A model generated the notes under the pieces. The model saw nothing but the letters and a program-made list of their open reading frames with translations, ran no database searches and had not been told where the DNA came from. Made by a program: the position numbers and the translations under genes. Below are positions 48,701 to 58,700 of a DNA stretch of 64,000 bases, in pieces. The DNA is taken from the NCBI GenBank assembly GCA_001784175.1, contig MFPR01000040.1:1-64000 (forward strand), given 5' to 3'. Origin of the DNA: Candidatus Lindowbacteria bacterium RIFCSPLOWO2_12_FULL_62_27 (GTDB taxonomy: Bacteria; Lindowbacteria; 2-12-FULL-62-27). How positions within the stretch are numbered: the stretch's first letter is position 1; every line of letters starts with the position of its first letter.

Positions 48701-51460
48701 ATGAGACCGTACTGGGGAGGATTTGCCGCTGTGGTCTGGATCGCCGCTCTTTCGGCCGGCGGCTCGGCCGCCCGGTGGGATTTGCGGAAGGTCGGCGTGG
48801 AAATCCGCGCGTCGTCCGAGGAGAACAACGGCCAGCTCGCCGCCGCCAATGCCTTCGACGGGAACACCGGCAGCCGCTGGTCGTCCCATTTTTCCGATCC
48901 CCAGTGGATCCAGATCCGGTTCGAGAAACAGGTGCCCATCGACGAGGTGGAAGTCTGGTGGGAGGCGGCCTGCGCGTCCGATTATCGCATCGAGGTTTCG
49001 GACGACGGGAAAACCTGGACGAAGGTCCACGAAGTGTCGGGCGGCCGGGGCGGGAACGAACGCTTCGAATTCAAAGACGTGCGGGCGACGTACCTCAGAC
49101 TGTACGGCGTGAAACGCGCGACCGAGTGGGGCTATTCGATCTTTGAGCTGATCGCGAGCGGCGATCTGCCCGATCCCGAGCCGGAATACGCGGGCCTCAT
49201 CAAGGAACCTCCGCCGCCGCCGGTCGTCACGATTTACGACCAGCTCAAGGCCGAACTCGATCCGATGTTTCGCGCGAAACTCGAGTCGGATCCGCCGACC
49301 GCTGAGAATCTGTCGGACGACGAGTTCCTTGACCTCATCCAGCGCCGCGCCTTTGACTATTACTGGTACGAAGTCGACCCCGAATCGCTCTTTCCGGTCG
49401 ACAGCCTCACCTGGAAGACCGCGACCTCGACGGCGGCCGTCGGATTCGCGCTCGCCGCCTATGTCGTCGGCCACGAACGCGAATACCGGCCCCGGCAGGA
49501 AATCTACGCGCGTGTCGAGAAACTCGTCGATCACGTCTGGGACGACCCCGCCGACCCCGGCGACCTCTGCATCGAGCACATGTCGGGTCACCCCTACCAC
49601 TGGACGAACATCCGGACGGGCCGGTGGGAGGAAATCGAGGGCATCATCACGCACGATTCGATGAAGCTGTTTTGCGGGATGATTCTGATCAAGCATTATT
49701 TCAAAGGCACGAAGGCCGGCGACATCGCCGAGAAATATCTCGACGCGATCGACTGGCCGTGGCTCGTGCACGGCGTGAAGAACCGGCAGTATCTGTCGAA
49801 TTTCTTCACCCGCCACAGCGACCCGTCCGGACCCGGCGATGTCCTCATGTACGATGGGATGAAGCTCGATTATCTGGTCCCGATGGGCGCAGCCAAAGGG
49901 GTGGCCGCGTATTTCTGGGACAACTGGGCCATGAGTTACCCGTGGGACGACTACCGCGGGCATTTCTGGCGGATCCAGCGGCCCGCGATCTGGATCCACC
50001 AGTGGGACAACGTCTGGTTTGATTTTCGAAACCTGCGCGACGCGTACGCGGACTATCACCAGAATTCCGTCGAAGCGACCCTGGCCAACCGCCAGTGGTG
50101 CATCGACAGCCGCACCTACAACGAGTCGCTCTGGGGCATCAACCCGTGCGCGGGTCCGGGACCGGCCGGCGGCGAGATCTACGGAAATTTCGGCGCGCCG
50201 CCGGACGAACTGCCGTTTCAGAACGGCAAGGGCAACGACGGTACCATCGCGCCCACCGCCGCCCTCCCTTCCATTATTTTTACGCCGAAGGAATCCATCG
50301 CCGTCGCGCGATATCTGTACGACCGCTACCGCCGCAGCATATGGGGCCGCTACGGGTTCATGGACGCGATCAACCCCTCGAAAAACTGGGTGTCCAAAAA
50401 CGTCATCGGCATCGATCAGGGGCCCATCCTCACAAACATCGAAAATTACAGGACCGGGCTCATCTGGAAATACTTTGCGATGGAAGACATGGTCTGGCGG
50501 GGTCTCGACAAGGCCGGCTTCGTGGGCGTCATCGACAACTTCGACCCGTCCGAACACTCTCCGCCGTACGCTGTCTGGGTCGCCGACAACCGGCGCGTCT
50601 CCATTCGAAAGCAGTCGGACGAAGTCAAAGAGGCCGAACACGCGCTGAAGGTGCAATACAAACTGGAGGAGGGCGCCTCGGCCAGTTTCGTGGCGCGGCC
50701 CGCCCGCCGGGATTTTTCGCGGTGGCGGTACCTCTCGTTCTGGCAGAAGGGCGGCCCGGACCTCGCCGTGACGCTGTCGTCCGAAACAGGCGCGGAAATC
50801 GCGCTGGATCGCGCGGCGGTGGTGGAGGCCGAAGGCGGATGGCGGAAAGTTTATTTTTCGGTGCCGCCGGAGTTTGTCCGGGAGCCGGCGCTCGAAGTCT
50901 GGTTTTCGTTCACAGCGTCCGGCAAGGGCGAGTTTTATCTCGACGCCGTCTTCCTCACGAACGATCTCGACCGGACTCCGCAGCCGTTTTTACTCGATGA
51001 TTTTGAGGCCGCCGCCCCGGCGGAGTGGGTCGTTTCGGACGGAATACGGGTTGCGAAGTCGGCGGAGAAAGCGCGAGGCGGCGCGGGCGCGCTCAAAGTC
51101 GAGGTGCGCAAGACCGGCGACGATGACAAATGGGCTCATCTGAAAATCAAGCCGCGCGTCCGCGACTGGCGCCGCTTTCATTCGGTCTCCCTCTGGGTCT
51201 ACGGCCAGGCGGAGATCCTCCTGAAACTGGCCGACGCCTCCGGCCGGTCCAACGACGCGTGGATCGCGCGTGCGCCGGCCGCCGGGCGGTGGAATCATGT
51301 CTTCTTCAACATCCAGAGAAACACCGATCCGAAGAAAGCCGTTTGGGATGGTGTCCTGTACGACAAAACCAACATCGCGGAACTCATGCTCTTCATCGAA
51401 CCGGGCAAACCCCGGGCCAAAGCGGACCTCTACATCGACGATCTGGCGCTGACGGACTGA
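48701..51460 (+). CDS. Secreted GH144-type (PF10091) beta-glucanase-like protein with F5/8C module
   Basis: A 919-residue product beginning MRPYWGGFAAVVWIAALSAG, a signal peptide. Residues about 24-165 are an F5/8C (CBM32-like) module (NAFDGNTGSRWSSHFSDPQW). Residues about 185-610 are a Glycoamylase/GH144-type (alpha/alpha)6 domain with family hallmarks LSDDEFLDLIQRRAFDYYWY, NSVEATLANRQWCIDS, DGTIAPTAALPSI, WGRYGFMDAINPSKNWV and IGIDQGPILTNIENYRTGLI. Two CIA30/CBM11-like sandwiches follow (625-760 and 765-919). GH144 enzymes characterised so far are endo-beta-1,2-glucanases, and the related NdvB domain acts on cyclic beta-1,2-glucan. It shares a 90-bp divergent intergenic region with the GH94 gene, supporting a joint role: extracellular cutting, then intracellular phosphorolysis. 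Confidence 0.85.
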   Translation: MRPYWGGFAAVVWIAALSAGGSAARWDLRKVGVEIRASSEENNGQLAAANAFDGNTGSRWSSHFSDPQWIQIRFEKQVPIDEVEVWWEAACASDYRIEVSDDGKTWTKVHEVSGGRGGNERFEFKDVRATYLRLYGVKRATEWGYSIFELIASGDLPDPEPEYAGLIKEPPPPPVVTIYDQLKAELDPMFRAKLESDPPTAENLSDDEFLDLIQRRAFDYYWYEVDPESLFPVDSLTWKTATSTAAVGFALAAYVVGHEREYRPRQEIYARVEKLVDHVWDDPADPGDLCIEHMSGHPYHWTNIRTGRWEEIEGIITHDSMKLFCGMILIKHYFKGTKAGDIAEKYLDAIDWPWLVHGVKNRQYLSNFFTRHSDPSGPGDVLMYDGMKLDYLVPMGAAKGVAAYFWDNWAMSYPWDDYRGHFWRIQRPAIWIHQWDNVWFDFRNLRDAYADYHQNSVEATLANRQWCIDSRTYNESLWGINPCAGPGPAGGEIYGNFGAPPDELPFQNGKGNDGTIAPTAALPSIIFTPKESIAVARYLYDRYRRSIWGRYGFMDAINPSKNWVSKNVIGIDQGPILTNIENYRTGLIWKYFAMEDMVWRGLDKAGFVGVIDNFDPSEHSPPYAVWVADNRRVSIRKQSDEVKEAEHALKVQYKLEEGASASFVARPARRDFSRWRYLSFWQKGGPDLAVTLSSETGAEIALDRAAVVEAEGGWRKVYFSVPPEFVREPALEVWFSFTASGKGEFYLDAVFLTNDLDRTPQPFLLDDFEAAAPAEWVVSDGIRVAKSAEKARGGAGALKVEVRKTGDDDKWAHLKIKPRVRDWRRFHSVSLWVYGQAEILLKLADASGRSNDAWIARAPAAGRWNHVFFNIQRNTDPKKAVWDGVLYDKTNIAELMLFIEPGKPRAKADLYIDDLALTD

Positions 51461-51474
51461 CCCCCCTTCATCAA
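51461..51474. repeat. Half copy of dispersed repeat family 4
   Basis: CCCCCCTTCATC directly follows the stop codon of the GH144-type gene and is the reverse complement of the GATGAAGGGGGG arm at 41547-41558. It looks like a decayed remnant. Confidence 0.45.
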
Positions 51475-51488
51475 CCTTCGCCTTCCGA

Positions 51489-51516
51489 TTGACAAACTCG
51501 CGATCTGAAGTAAGTT
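51489..51516 (+). promoter_or_regulatory. Promoter upstream of the CsgG-like/GH2/GH144 operon
   Basis: A perfect TTGACA (51489-51494) with a 16-bp spacer to a weak -10, TAAGTT (51511-51516). The palindrome at 51524-51545 covers the expected start of transcription, the standard position for a repressor operator. The weak -10 keeps confidence moderate. Confidence 0.5.
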
Positions 51517-51523
51517 GTCGTCT

Positions 51524-51545
51524 GGGACGAAAGCGCTTTCGTCCC
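51524..51545. promoter_or_regulatory. 22-bp perfect palindrome, LacI/CcpA-family-type operator
   Basis: GGGACGAAAGC is followed immediately by its exact reverse complement GCTTTCGTCCC. The core GAAAGCGCTTTC has the central CG and AAAnCGnTTT form of LacI-family and cre operators. It lies just downstream of the promoter at 51489-51516 and 35 bp before the first ATG of the operon, suggesting sugar-responsive repression. No LacI-family regulator is encoded in the window. Confidence 0.65.
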
Positions 51546-51580
51546 GGCGGTGCGACGGGTGACAGGGGGGTTTCTCGGAC

Positions 51581-52591
51581 ATGCGCGGTCTTGCGGGACG
51601 GTTGGCGGGTTGTCTTCTTGCATCCATCGGGGTTCTCTCGTTCCCGCCCTCTCTGGCCCGCGCCGACACGCTGACCATCGCGCTCGTCAAGCTTGGCGAC
51701 GTGTCCGGCTATCGCGGGGCCTGGCGGATCGACCGGCAGATCACGCGGCTTTTGTCCGAAGCGCTTCTCAGCCTGAACGGCGTGTCCCTCGCGCCGGCCT
51801 CGGACGTGTCGGAGGCGGCGCGGCAAACGATCGGCATGCCGGACGAGTCCCTTGATCCGAAAAAACTTCTGATGATCGGCCGCGCGGTCGGCGCGGACCT
51901 GGCGGTGGGCGGGACGGTCGATAAACTGTCTCTCGAGGGCCAGGGCGTCGTCAGCTACCGGGCCGGCGGGTATGAGCGGTTCGTGGGCGAGGTGGACCTG
52001 ACCCTGACGGTGATCGAGACGCGCGGCGGTTCAGCGCTTGTCAACAAGGAAAAGATATCGATCTCCCTCGCCGACGACGATGTCGGCATCGCGATCCTGC
52101 AGGGACCCGGCAACCGGCCGACCGAGGAAACATTGTACAAAATCTGGAACGCGCCCGTCGAATCCGACCTCGTCCAGGGATCGATCATCGGCCGCGCAAT
52201 GGCGCAGGCGGCGATGGAGGCGTCCTCCCGCGTCGCTCGCGCCATCTCCGGCGTGCCCGCCGGCCGGGAGGGCCGCGTGGTCCGCGTGCGCGGGCGGGAC
52301 ATCTATATCAGCCTGGGGTCGGAGGACGATGTGCGCGAGGGCGACGTCGTCATGATCTGGGAGAACGTGGAGGCGGTCCGCGACCCGAAAACCTCCGTGA
52401 TGCTGGGGTTCACCCGCGCGTCGGAGGGCGCCGAAGCCGAGGTCCGGGAAATCCGCGGCCGGAAACTCTCGATTTGCCGGACGGCGGAAGACCAGGAATT
52501 CCGCGAGGGCGACACGGTCCGCTTCCTCGGCGGGCGGCGCGCCGGCAAATGGGCGGGCGCGCGGCGCCGGCCTGTCCAGGAAACGGAATGA
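51581..52591 (+). CDS. CsgG/FlgT-like exported protein, first gene of the glycan operon
   Basis: A 336-residue product with signal peptide MRGLAGRLAGCLLASIGVLS and likely cleavage at ARA-D. Residues 30-140 (TLTIALVKLGDVSGYRGAWR, LLSEALLSLNGVSL, LLMIGRAVGADLAVGGTVDK) resemble the nucleotide-free alpha/beta domain of CsgG/TolB-N type envelope proteins. The C-terminal part (GRVVRVRGRDIYISLGSEDD, VREGDVVMIW) resembles the FlgT C-terminal beta domain. Such proteins act at the outer membrane or periplasm, but no transport function can be inferred here. The last codons overlap the next gene's ATG (ATGA), indicating translational coupling with a glycosidase. That is an unexpected partnership for this family. 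Confidence 0.7.
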   Translation: MRGLAGRLAGCLLASIGVLSFPPSLARADTLTIALVKLGDVSGYRGAWRIDRQITRLLSEALLSLNGVSLAPASDVSEAARQTIGMPDESLDPKKLLMIGRAVGADLAVGGTVDKLSLEGQGVVSYRAGGYERFVGEVDLTLTVIETRGGSALVNKEKISISLADDDVGIAILQGPGNRPTEETLYKIWNAPVESDLVQGSIIGRAMAQAAMEASSRVARAISGVPAGREGRVVRVRGRDIYISLGSEDDVREGDVVMIWENVEAVRDPKTSVMLGFTRASEGAEAEVREIRGRKLSICRTAEDQEFREGDTVRFLGGRRAGKWAGARRRPVQETE

Positions 52592-55500
52592 TCCTCCTTG
52601 CCGCCGGAGCCGTGCTGCTGATGATGGAAACGGCGACTTCGGCAATCCAATTCGACCGGCGCGCGCCCGAAGGGCTGGTCGGAAACGGCCGGTCGGTGGT
52701 GAAGGTCCGGCCGGGCGGTTATGAATTTTTTTCGGGCGGGAAAGCGTCGGGCCGCATCCGGGTTATGATCGGCGGGAAACGGCGTGAGATTGGCGCGGGG
52801 GATGTGCGGCGGTCGGAATTTTTCCCGGGCGGCGTCATCTATTCATTAAATATCGACGGCGTCGATCTCGACGTCCTGCACGGCGCGCTGAAGGAGGTCG
52901 CGTATGTCGCGGCGTTCCGCACGAGGGGTACGCCGCCGCCGGATGTTCAGATCGATCTCGAGTCGACTGAAACGCCGGCGGTGTCTCCCTCCGGGCGATT
53001 GGACCTCTCGGGCAAGGGCGGGTTTCTTGCGGTTTCCACCGGGTCAGCGCCTCCGGCGCCCCAAGTGCCGGGGTCTCCGACGCCGGCCGATCCGTCCTAT
53101 TCGACGAATTCCTGGGATGACCTGCGGGCTGCCGTTGAGGCGCCGTACCTGAAAGGATTTCAGGTCCGCACGCCGTCGCCGGCCGTCGACCGGGCAGCCC
53201 GGTTCTGCCAGTTTTTGCTGGACCTCGGATTTGACGGCCGGCTTCACGTCAGCGAACTTTTCCGCTGGCGCGACATCTGGTCGCGGGATCTCGGAACGGG
53301 TCTCGCGCCGGGCTCGCTGGTCGGCGGCCGGTTCGACGCCGCGCGCATCTCCATCCAGTATGATCTCGCGCGATACAAAGCGGCCAACCCAAGAGGCCTG
53401 CGGATCACGGAGGACGCGTCCCAGGGCGGGTCGGCCGAAGGGACCGCGTGGCTGACACGCGCCGTATGGCGCGATTACCTTTTGAGCGGCGACCGCGCGT
53501 TTCTCGCGGAAGCCGCCGGGACGTTGCGTCCGTGGGTGCGGGCGTGGATCGACCGGGACGCCGACGAAGACGGCCTCGTGATCGACGTCACCGAATGGAT
53601 GGACCACTCGCGGTTCTTTCTCTTCCCGGACGGCGCCCTCGGGCTGTATTCGAACGCGCTGTTCGCGGACCTCCTGGGAACGTTCTCGAAAATCGAAAAG
53701 GAACTAGGAGACGAAACCGCCGCCGCCGCCCGGCTCGATGCTTTGCGGCGGAAGACCGCCCGCGCGATCAATGACGTTCTCTGGAACGAATCGGCCGGCG
53801 CGTACGATAATCTCTCGATCTTCGGGCGAAACGATCAGCGTCTCTCGTCGGCGGAAAACGCGCTCGCGGTGCTCGCGGGCGTCGCACCGCCCGACCGCGC
53901 CCGCCGCGCGCTCCAGACGGTGCGCGACCGGAACTGGCGCAAGGCCGGGTCCGTCACGATCGCGCCGGCGATGACGCATGTGGACGACAAGAACGACCAG
54001 AACGTCCGCGTCTGGCCGTGGTGGAACGCCGTCGAAGCCCGCGCGAGGTTCCGGACGGGCGATACGGCGGGCGCCGTGCATCTGCTCGAAAAATGCGCGG
54101 CAACGCTGGAGGACGAACACTATCCCGGTCTCATCGAGGAACTGCTGACCCCGGAGGGCGTGACGGAAGGCGGCCACGCCTTTTTGAGCGCCGCCGGCAC
54201 GTTCTTGGACGCGCTGTATGAAGGATTGCTCGGGATCGAGATTCTCGAAGCGGGTTGCGCGCGCATCCGCGTGTCGCCCCACACGCCCGACTGGAAAGCG
54301 TGGGAGGCCGCCGTGCCGCTGCCGGGCGGCGATCTCTCCGTGTCTTTCGCCGACGGCGTTCTGCGCATCCGCGTGACCGACCCGCGGGTAAAAGTGGTGG
54401 AAGCGCCGGCGTCGGCAATTGTTGAGGGAGCGACGCGCGCTGATTTCTCTGTTTCTCCTGATCCGTCCGAATCTGTTTTCTCAGAATCCAAAATCCAAAA
54501 TCCAAAATCCAAAATCTCCGACCCGAAGCCCCGCCGCGCCGCGCTCTTCTCCGAGCCCGGCATCCCGCGCTCGTCCGCCGCGGGCCTGCCCAAGCAGACC
54601 ATCAACGCGGAGGCGCTCTTGACACTCGACCCCGCCCGGACGCCGGCCCTCGTGATCGCCGGCAACGCTCTGCCGCGCCGGACGAAATCCGCCGGAGATG
54701 TGCAGAACGCGCTGGCGCGGTACCTGGACGGCGGCGGCGCGATCGTGTTTTTCGGCGCGACCATGCACGACCGCGGCACGATGGGTGAACACGGCGGCGT
54801 GATCGATTGGTACGAGCATCTCCCGCAACTGAAGTACGAGCCGCTGGCCGGCTGGCGGTTCTCGATCTCGCCGGATGGCCCGGCGGCGCCGCAGGACAAG
54901 GAGCACGGTCTGGCCAAAGGCTGGCACCGGCCGGACTTTGACGATCGCGAGTGGAAACCGATCCGCGTTCCCGGCTGGTGGGAGGACCATCTCGGCCGCG
55001 CGCAGGACGGATGGGGCTGGTATCGGACGGAGTTTCTTCTGCCCGAGTCCCGAAAAGGAAAAACGGTCATTCTGGATATTGGCCGGATCGATGATGACGA
55101 CTGGATATTCGTAAACGGCGTTCCGGCCGGCTCGGACAAGGGCTGGCAGACGCGGCGGCTGTACCATCTGAAACCGGGCAGTCCGGCGCACGCGGCGCTG
55201 AACTTCGGCGGCCGAAACGTCGTGGCGGTCCAAGTCCTCGATTACGGTGGCGGAGGCGGCATGCATGCGGACCCGACAAAACTGGCGGTCGAAACGGACG
55301 AGTATTCGTGGCAGCCGATCAATCCCAAGACCGGCGTCGTCAGCGAGCAACCAGTGCGGCACGGCGTCGTGTCCTGGGGGCCGGGCGGAGACTTCTTCAA
55401 TTCGTGGGAAACGTCCAGAGGCGCATTCGGATTCCGGATTGAAGGACGAAATGTCTCGTTCGATCCGGAAGGCCCTCTGAAGGGCCTCGCGCCGATCGCA

Positions 55501-55734
55501 ATGACGGTCCATGAAGCCTTCACGGATTTCGCCGTCGCCCGGCCATGGCAATTCCAGCCGCTCGCCTTTACGGAAACACGCCGGCGGCTTCTTTACCCGG
55601 ACAATGGCGAGCGCTACCCGTGCGCGGCCCGCGTGGTGAACACGAAAACCGGAGGTGAATTCATCCTCGTGCCTGCGTCGCTGGCGGCATCTCCGGCCGG
55701 ACCTGAACTTCTGCAGAAACTCAGAATCCATTGA
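52588..55734 (+). CDS. Exported six-hairpin glycosidase with C-terminal sugar-binding module
   Basis: The ATG at 52588 overlaps the previous stop as ATGA and begins MILLAAGAVLLMMETATSAI, a short signal peptide. Longer in-frame starts run back into the CsgG-like gene and are rejected. The 1,048-residue protein has an N-terminal sandwich (15-150), an (alpha/alpha)6 domain (about 188-610, HVSELFRWRDIWSRDLGTGL, ITEDASQGGSAEGTAWLTRA, MTHVDDKNDQNVRVWPWWNA) of the GH63/GH78/GH37-like type, a Rossmann-like segment (ALARYLDGGGAIVFFGATMH) and a GH2-type sugar-binding module (about 750-900, GWGWYRTEFLL, DDDWIFVNGVPAG, VLDYGGGGGMH). The exact GH family is unassigned. A family-3 repeat (about residue 155) and a family-2 heptamer repeat (about 633-644) are inserted in frame in linkers. 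Confidence 0.78.
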   Translation: MILLAAGAVLLMMETATSAIQFDRRAPEGLVGNGRSVVKVRPGGYEFFSGGKASGRIRVMIGGKRREIGAGDVRRSEFFPGGVIYSLNIDGVDLDVLHGALKEVAYVAAFRTRGTPPPDVQIDLESTETPAVSPSGRLDLSGKGGFLAVSTGSAPPAPQVPGSPTPADPSYSTNSWDDLRAAVEAPYLKGFQVRTPSPAVDRAARFCQFLLDLGFDGRLHVSELFRWRDIWSRDLGTGLAPGSLVGGRFDAARISIQYDLARYKAANPRGLRITEDASQGGSAEGTAWLTRAVWRDYLLSGDRAFLAEAAGTLRPWVRAWIDRDADEDGLVIDVTEWMDHSRFFLFPDGALGLYSNALFADLLGTFSKIEKELGDETAAAARLDALRRKTARAINDVLWNESAGAYDNLSIFGRNDQRLSSAENALAVLAGVAPPDRARRALQTVRDRNWRKAGSVTIAPAMTHVDDKNDQNVRVWPWWNAVEARARFRTGDTAGAVHLLEKCAATLEDEHYPGLIEELLTPEGVTEGGHAFLSAAGTFLDALYEGLLGIEILEAGCARIRVSPHTPDWKAWEAAVPLPGGDLSVSFADGVLRIRVTDPRVKVVEAPASAIVEGATRADFSVSPDPSESVFSESKIQNPKSKISDPKPRRAALFSEPGIPRSSAAGLPKQTINAEALLTLDPARTPALVIAGNALPRRTKSAGDVQNALARYLDGGGAIVFFGATMHDRGTMGEHGGVIDWYEHLPQLKYEPLAGWRFSISPDGPAAPQDKEHGLAKGWHRPDFDDREWKPIRVPGWWEDHLGRAQDGWGWYRTEFLLPESRKGKTVILDIGRIDDDDWIFVNGVPAGSDKGWQTRRLYHLKPGSPAHAALNFGGRNVVAVQVLDYGGGGGMHADPTKLAVETDEYSWQPINPKTGVVSEQPVRHGVVSWGPGGDFFNSWETSRGAFGFRIEGRNVSFDPEGPLKGLAPIAMTVHEAFTDFAVARPWQFQPLAFTETRRRLLYPDNGERYPCAARVVNTKTGGEFILVPASLAASPAGPELLQKLRIH
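53041..53091. repeat. Dispersed repeat family 3 in the six-hairpin glycosidase gene
   Basis: GGGTCAGCGCCTCCGGCGCC, CCAAGTGCCG and GGGTCTCCGACGCCGG in succession. It encodes GSAPPAPQVPGSPTPAD just before the helical catalytic domain. Matches 62590-62637 and, reversed, 43705-43752. Confidence 0.75.
54485..54516. repeat. Heptanucleotide tandem repeat (CCAAAAT)n, family 2
   Basis: AAT followed by four CCAAAAT-type heptamers. In frame it encodes ESKIQNPKSKIS in the linker after the helical domain. Similar to the short tandemly repeated repetitive sequences known in cyanobacteria and other bacteria. Confidence 0.8.
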
Positions 55735-55755
55735 AACGACAGGAGACGAATCCCT

Positions 55756-58700
55756 ATGAAAAATCTATGGCTGGTGCTTTTCATGACGTCGGTCGCTGCG
55801 GCCGTTGAGCCGGCTTCGGCAAAAACGGTTTCCGGAATCCCGGAGAGCCTCTCGGGGTACTGGTTCTACTGGTCCGACCCCGACGGGACCCTTCGGGCGA
55901 CGGACATCCAGCAGAGGATGGCGCAGGGCGAGAAACGCAAGATGCTCATCCCATCAAATTGGTCGAGGCACGATCGAGATTTACTGAATTACAACGGCGT
56001 CGTCTGGTTCGCCCGCGCGTTCAACGCCAAAAAACCACGGCTGACCGAGCGGCTCTTTCTGCAGTTTGACGGCGTCGATTACGAGGCGGACGTTTTCCTC
56101 AACGGCCGGCCGGTAGGACGGCACACCGGATATTTCGAGCCGTTTCGGATCAACATCACCGATACGGTCCAGGCGGGTGAGAACCTCCTGATCGTCCGCG
56201 TCAACAGCCCGAGGGACGAGGGATACGCCGACAAGAAAACTCTGATCAAGGGAATCTTTGTTCATCACGACTGCCGCCCCGGGTCCAATTCCGGCCAGCA
56301 GAATCAGAACGAGCCCACCGGCGGCATCTGGGGAGATGTCCGGCTGGTCCGGACGGGGCCGGTGGCGGTTGAGGGCGCGCGGATCATGACGGAACTCAAA
56401 GACGGCAAAGGCAGGATCACCGCGCGGTACCGGCTCCGCAACTACTCGGCCTCCACGCAGTATCCGCGCCTGAATCTTTCCGTGGCCGGCAAAACCTTCG
56501 AGTCGACGCCGGTCAAGGGCCGCGCCAACGTCAAGATCAATCCCGGCGCGATGGAGGAAGCGGTCGTGACGCTGGACGTTCCCGACCCCCGCCTCTGGTG
56601 GACCTGGGACCACGGCCGGCCTGATCTCTATCGGGTCGTCGCCCAGCTCGTGTTCGAGGGCGTGGTGACGGAGACGCGCGAGGATGCGGTCGGGTTTCGG
56701 ACCATCGAGTTCGACGAGAAGGCCCTCATCATGAAACTCAACGGCCGCCCCGTGTTTCACCGAGGTTCCAACTACATCGCGACGCAGTGGCTGGCCGGGT
56801 ACGGCAGGGAACAGTTTCAAAAGGACATCGATCTCATGAAAGGCGCCAACCTTAACTCGATTCGTGTCCACGCGCATGTTCTGCCCCACACGTTTTACGA
56901 TCTCGCCGACGAGTCGGGCGTCCTCGTCTGGGCCGATTTCGCGCTCATCTGGGGATACGACCCCTCCGAATCCTTCGCGCGCGATGCGCTCCGGCAGTAC
57001 CGCGCGTTCATCGACGGCTGGTTTCACCATCCGTCCATCTGGCTCTGGTGCGCGCACAACGAAGGCAGCGCCAACGATCCGCTGAACATCCGGCTGGTCG
57101 AAATGGCCCGCAGTCTCGACCCCACGCGCGTGCACCTTAAAAACTCCGGCAAGTGGCCGCCCGGCCCGGGCGGCTGGGACGAACACGAGTATGCGGGGTG
57201 GTATGGGGGAAACTATTTGGAATTCGCGGACAAGCAGCATCAGTTCGTCACCGAATACGGCGCCCAGGCTGCGCCGGCGGGCTTCGAAAAAATTCTCGCC
57301 TCGGGCCACCGCTGGCCGCCGGATCTGGACGACTGGCGTTACCATGATTTCCAGCTGACTGAAAATCTCCGGAACCTCGGCCCGCTGGAACTTTTCAACA
57401 GCGTCGCGGATTTTGTCGAAACCAGCCAGAAATACCAGTACGACCTGCTGAAATTCTCGACAGAGGCGTATCGCCGGACAAAGTATCGCCCGCTCGGTGG
57501 CATCTACCACTTCATGTTCACCGAATGCTGGCCCGCCATGACCTGGGCGGTCGTCGATCACGAGCGCGCGCCCAAGCTCGGCTATCACGCGCTGCGCGAC
57601 GCCATGGCGCCTGTGATTGTTTCTCTGGAAGTTCGCCGGCGCGAGGTTGCGCCGGGCGAAACGATTGATATCCCGGTCTGGGTCGTGTCCGACCTCGACG
57701 AACCCCTGAAGAACTGGCGCGTCCGGTTCGGCGTAGAGGGCGGCGAAGCGCAGACATCGGAAGTCAGCTTGGGCGCGGACGCGGCCATGCAGGTCGCCGT
57801 TCTCAAAGTGACGGCGCCTGAAACGCCCGGCACGTCCGTTCGAATTTTCTCCGAACTGTTTGACTCCGAATCCAAAATCCAAAATCCAAAATCCAAAATC
57901 TCAATGTCCGAGTGGGGTTTCGTCGTAAAGAGCGATCCCTTTCGGCTCGGCCACTGGACCTTCCGCACCGGCGACGACATGGCTTGGGCGAAGGGCGACG
58001 CGGCGCCGGAGGGATTCAAGCCCATCAAGGTTCCCGGCAACTGGGAAAACGACGGGTATCCGGATTACGACGGATACGGCTGGTACCGCGCGACATTCGT
58101 CGTGCCGCCAGCGCACAAGGGAGAACTGCAACTCATGCTGGGGCCCGTCGACGACGTGGACGAATTGTACGTCAACGGCGAGTTCGTGGGCCGGACGGGC
58201 CGGTTCCCGCCGAATTACGAGACGGCCTGGACCGCGGAACGCGCGTACATGATTCCGGAAAAATTGTTGCGGAAGGACCGCCCAAACGTGATCGCGATCC
58301 GCGTCTATGATTCTACCGGCGGCGGCGGGCCTTACAAGGGTCCCGTCAAACTGATCGTTCCGGTCGGAGTCGATCTTGCGTCCGACCGGTGGCGGCTGAA
58401 ACACGGGGACGATCCGGCGTGGAGCGATCCGGCCTTCAACGACAAGGATTGGAAACGCGTCCGCGTGCCGCAGACGTGGGAGGGTACGCTGGGGGAAGTC
58501 GACGGATTTGGGTGGTATCGGTTGAAATTTGATGTCCCCCCCTCCGCGCTGCCGGCGGGCCCTCTGACGCTGACCATCGGCGCGGTCGATGACGTCGATG
58601 CGACGTATCTGAACGGCAAAAAAATCGGCCAGACCGGCGAGTTCCCGCCGTCGACGGGCGGCGGCGCCACATGGACCACGATGCGGAGATACTTTTTGCC

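Noticed and set aside
48686-50656. A 656-codon minus-strand frame opposite the first GH144-type gene, and a 633-codon one at 55981-57882 opposite the GH2 gene
   Set aside because: The plus-strand proteins have clear domains and catalytic motifs. The minus-strand translations have none and are shadows of GC-rich codons.
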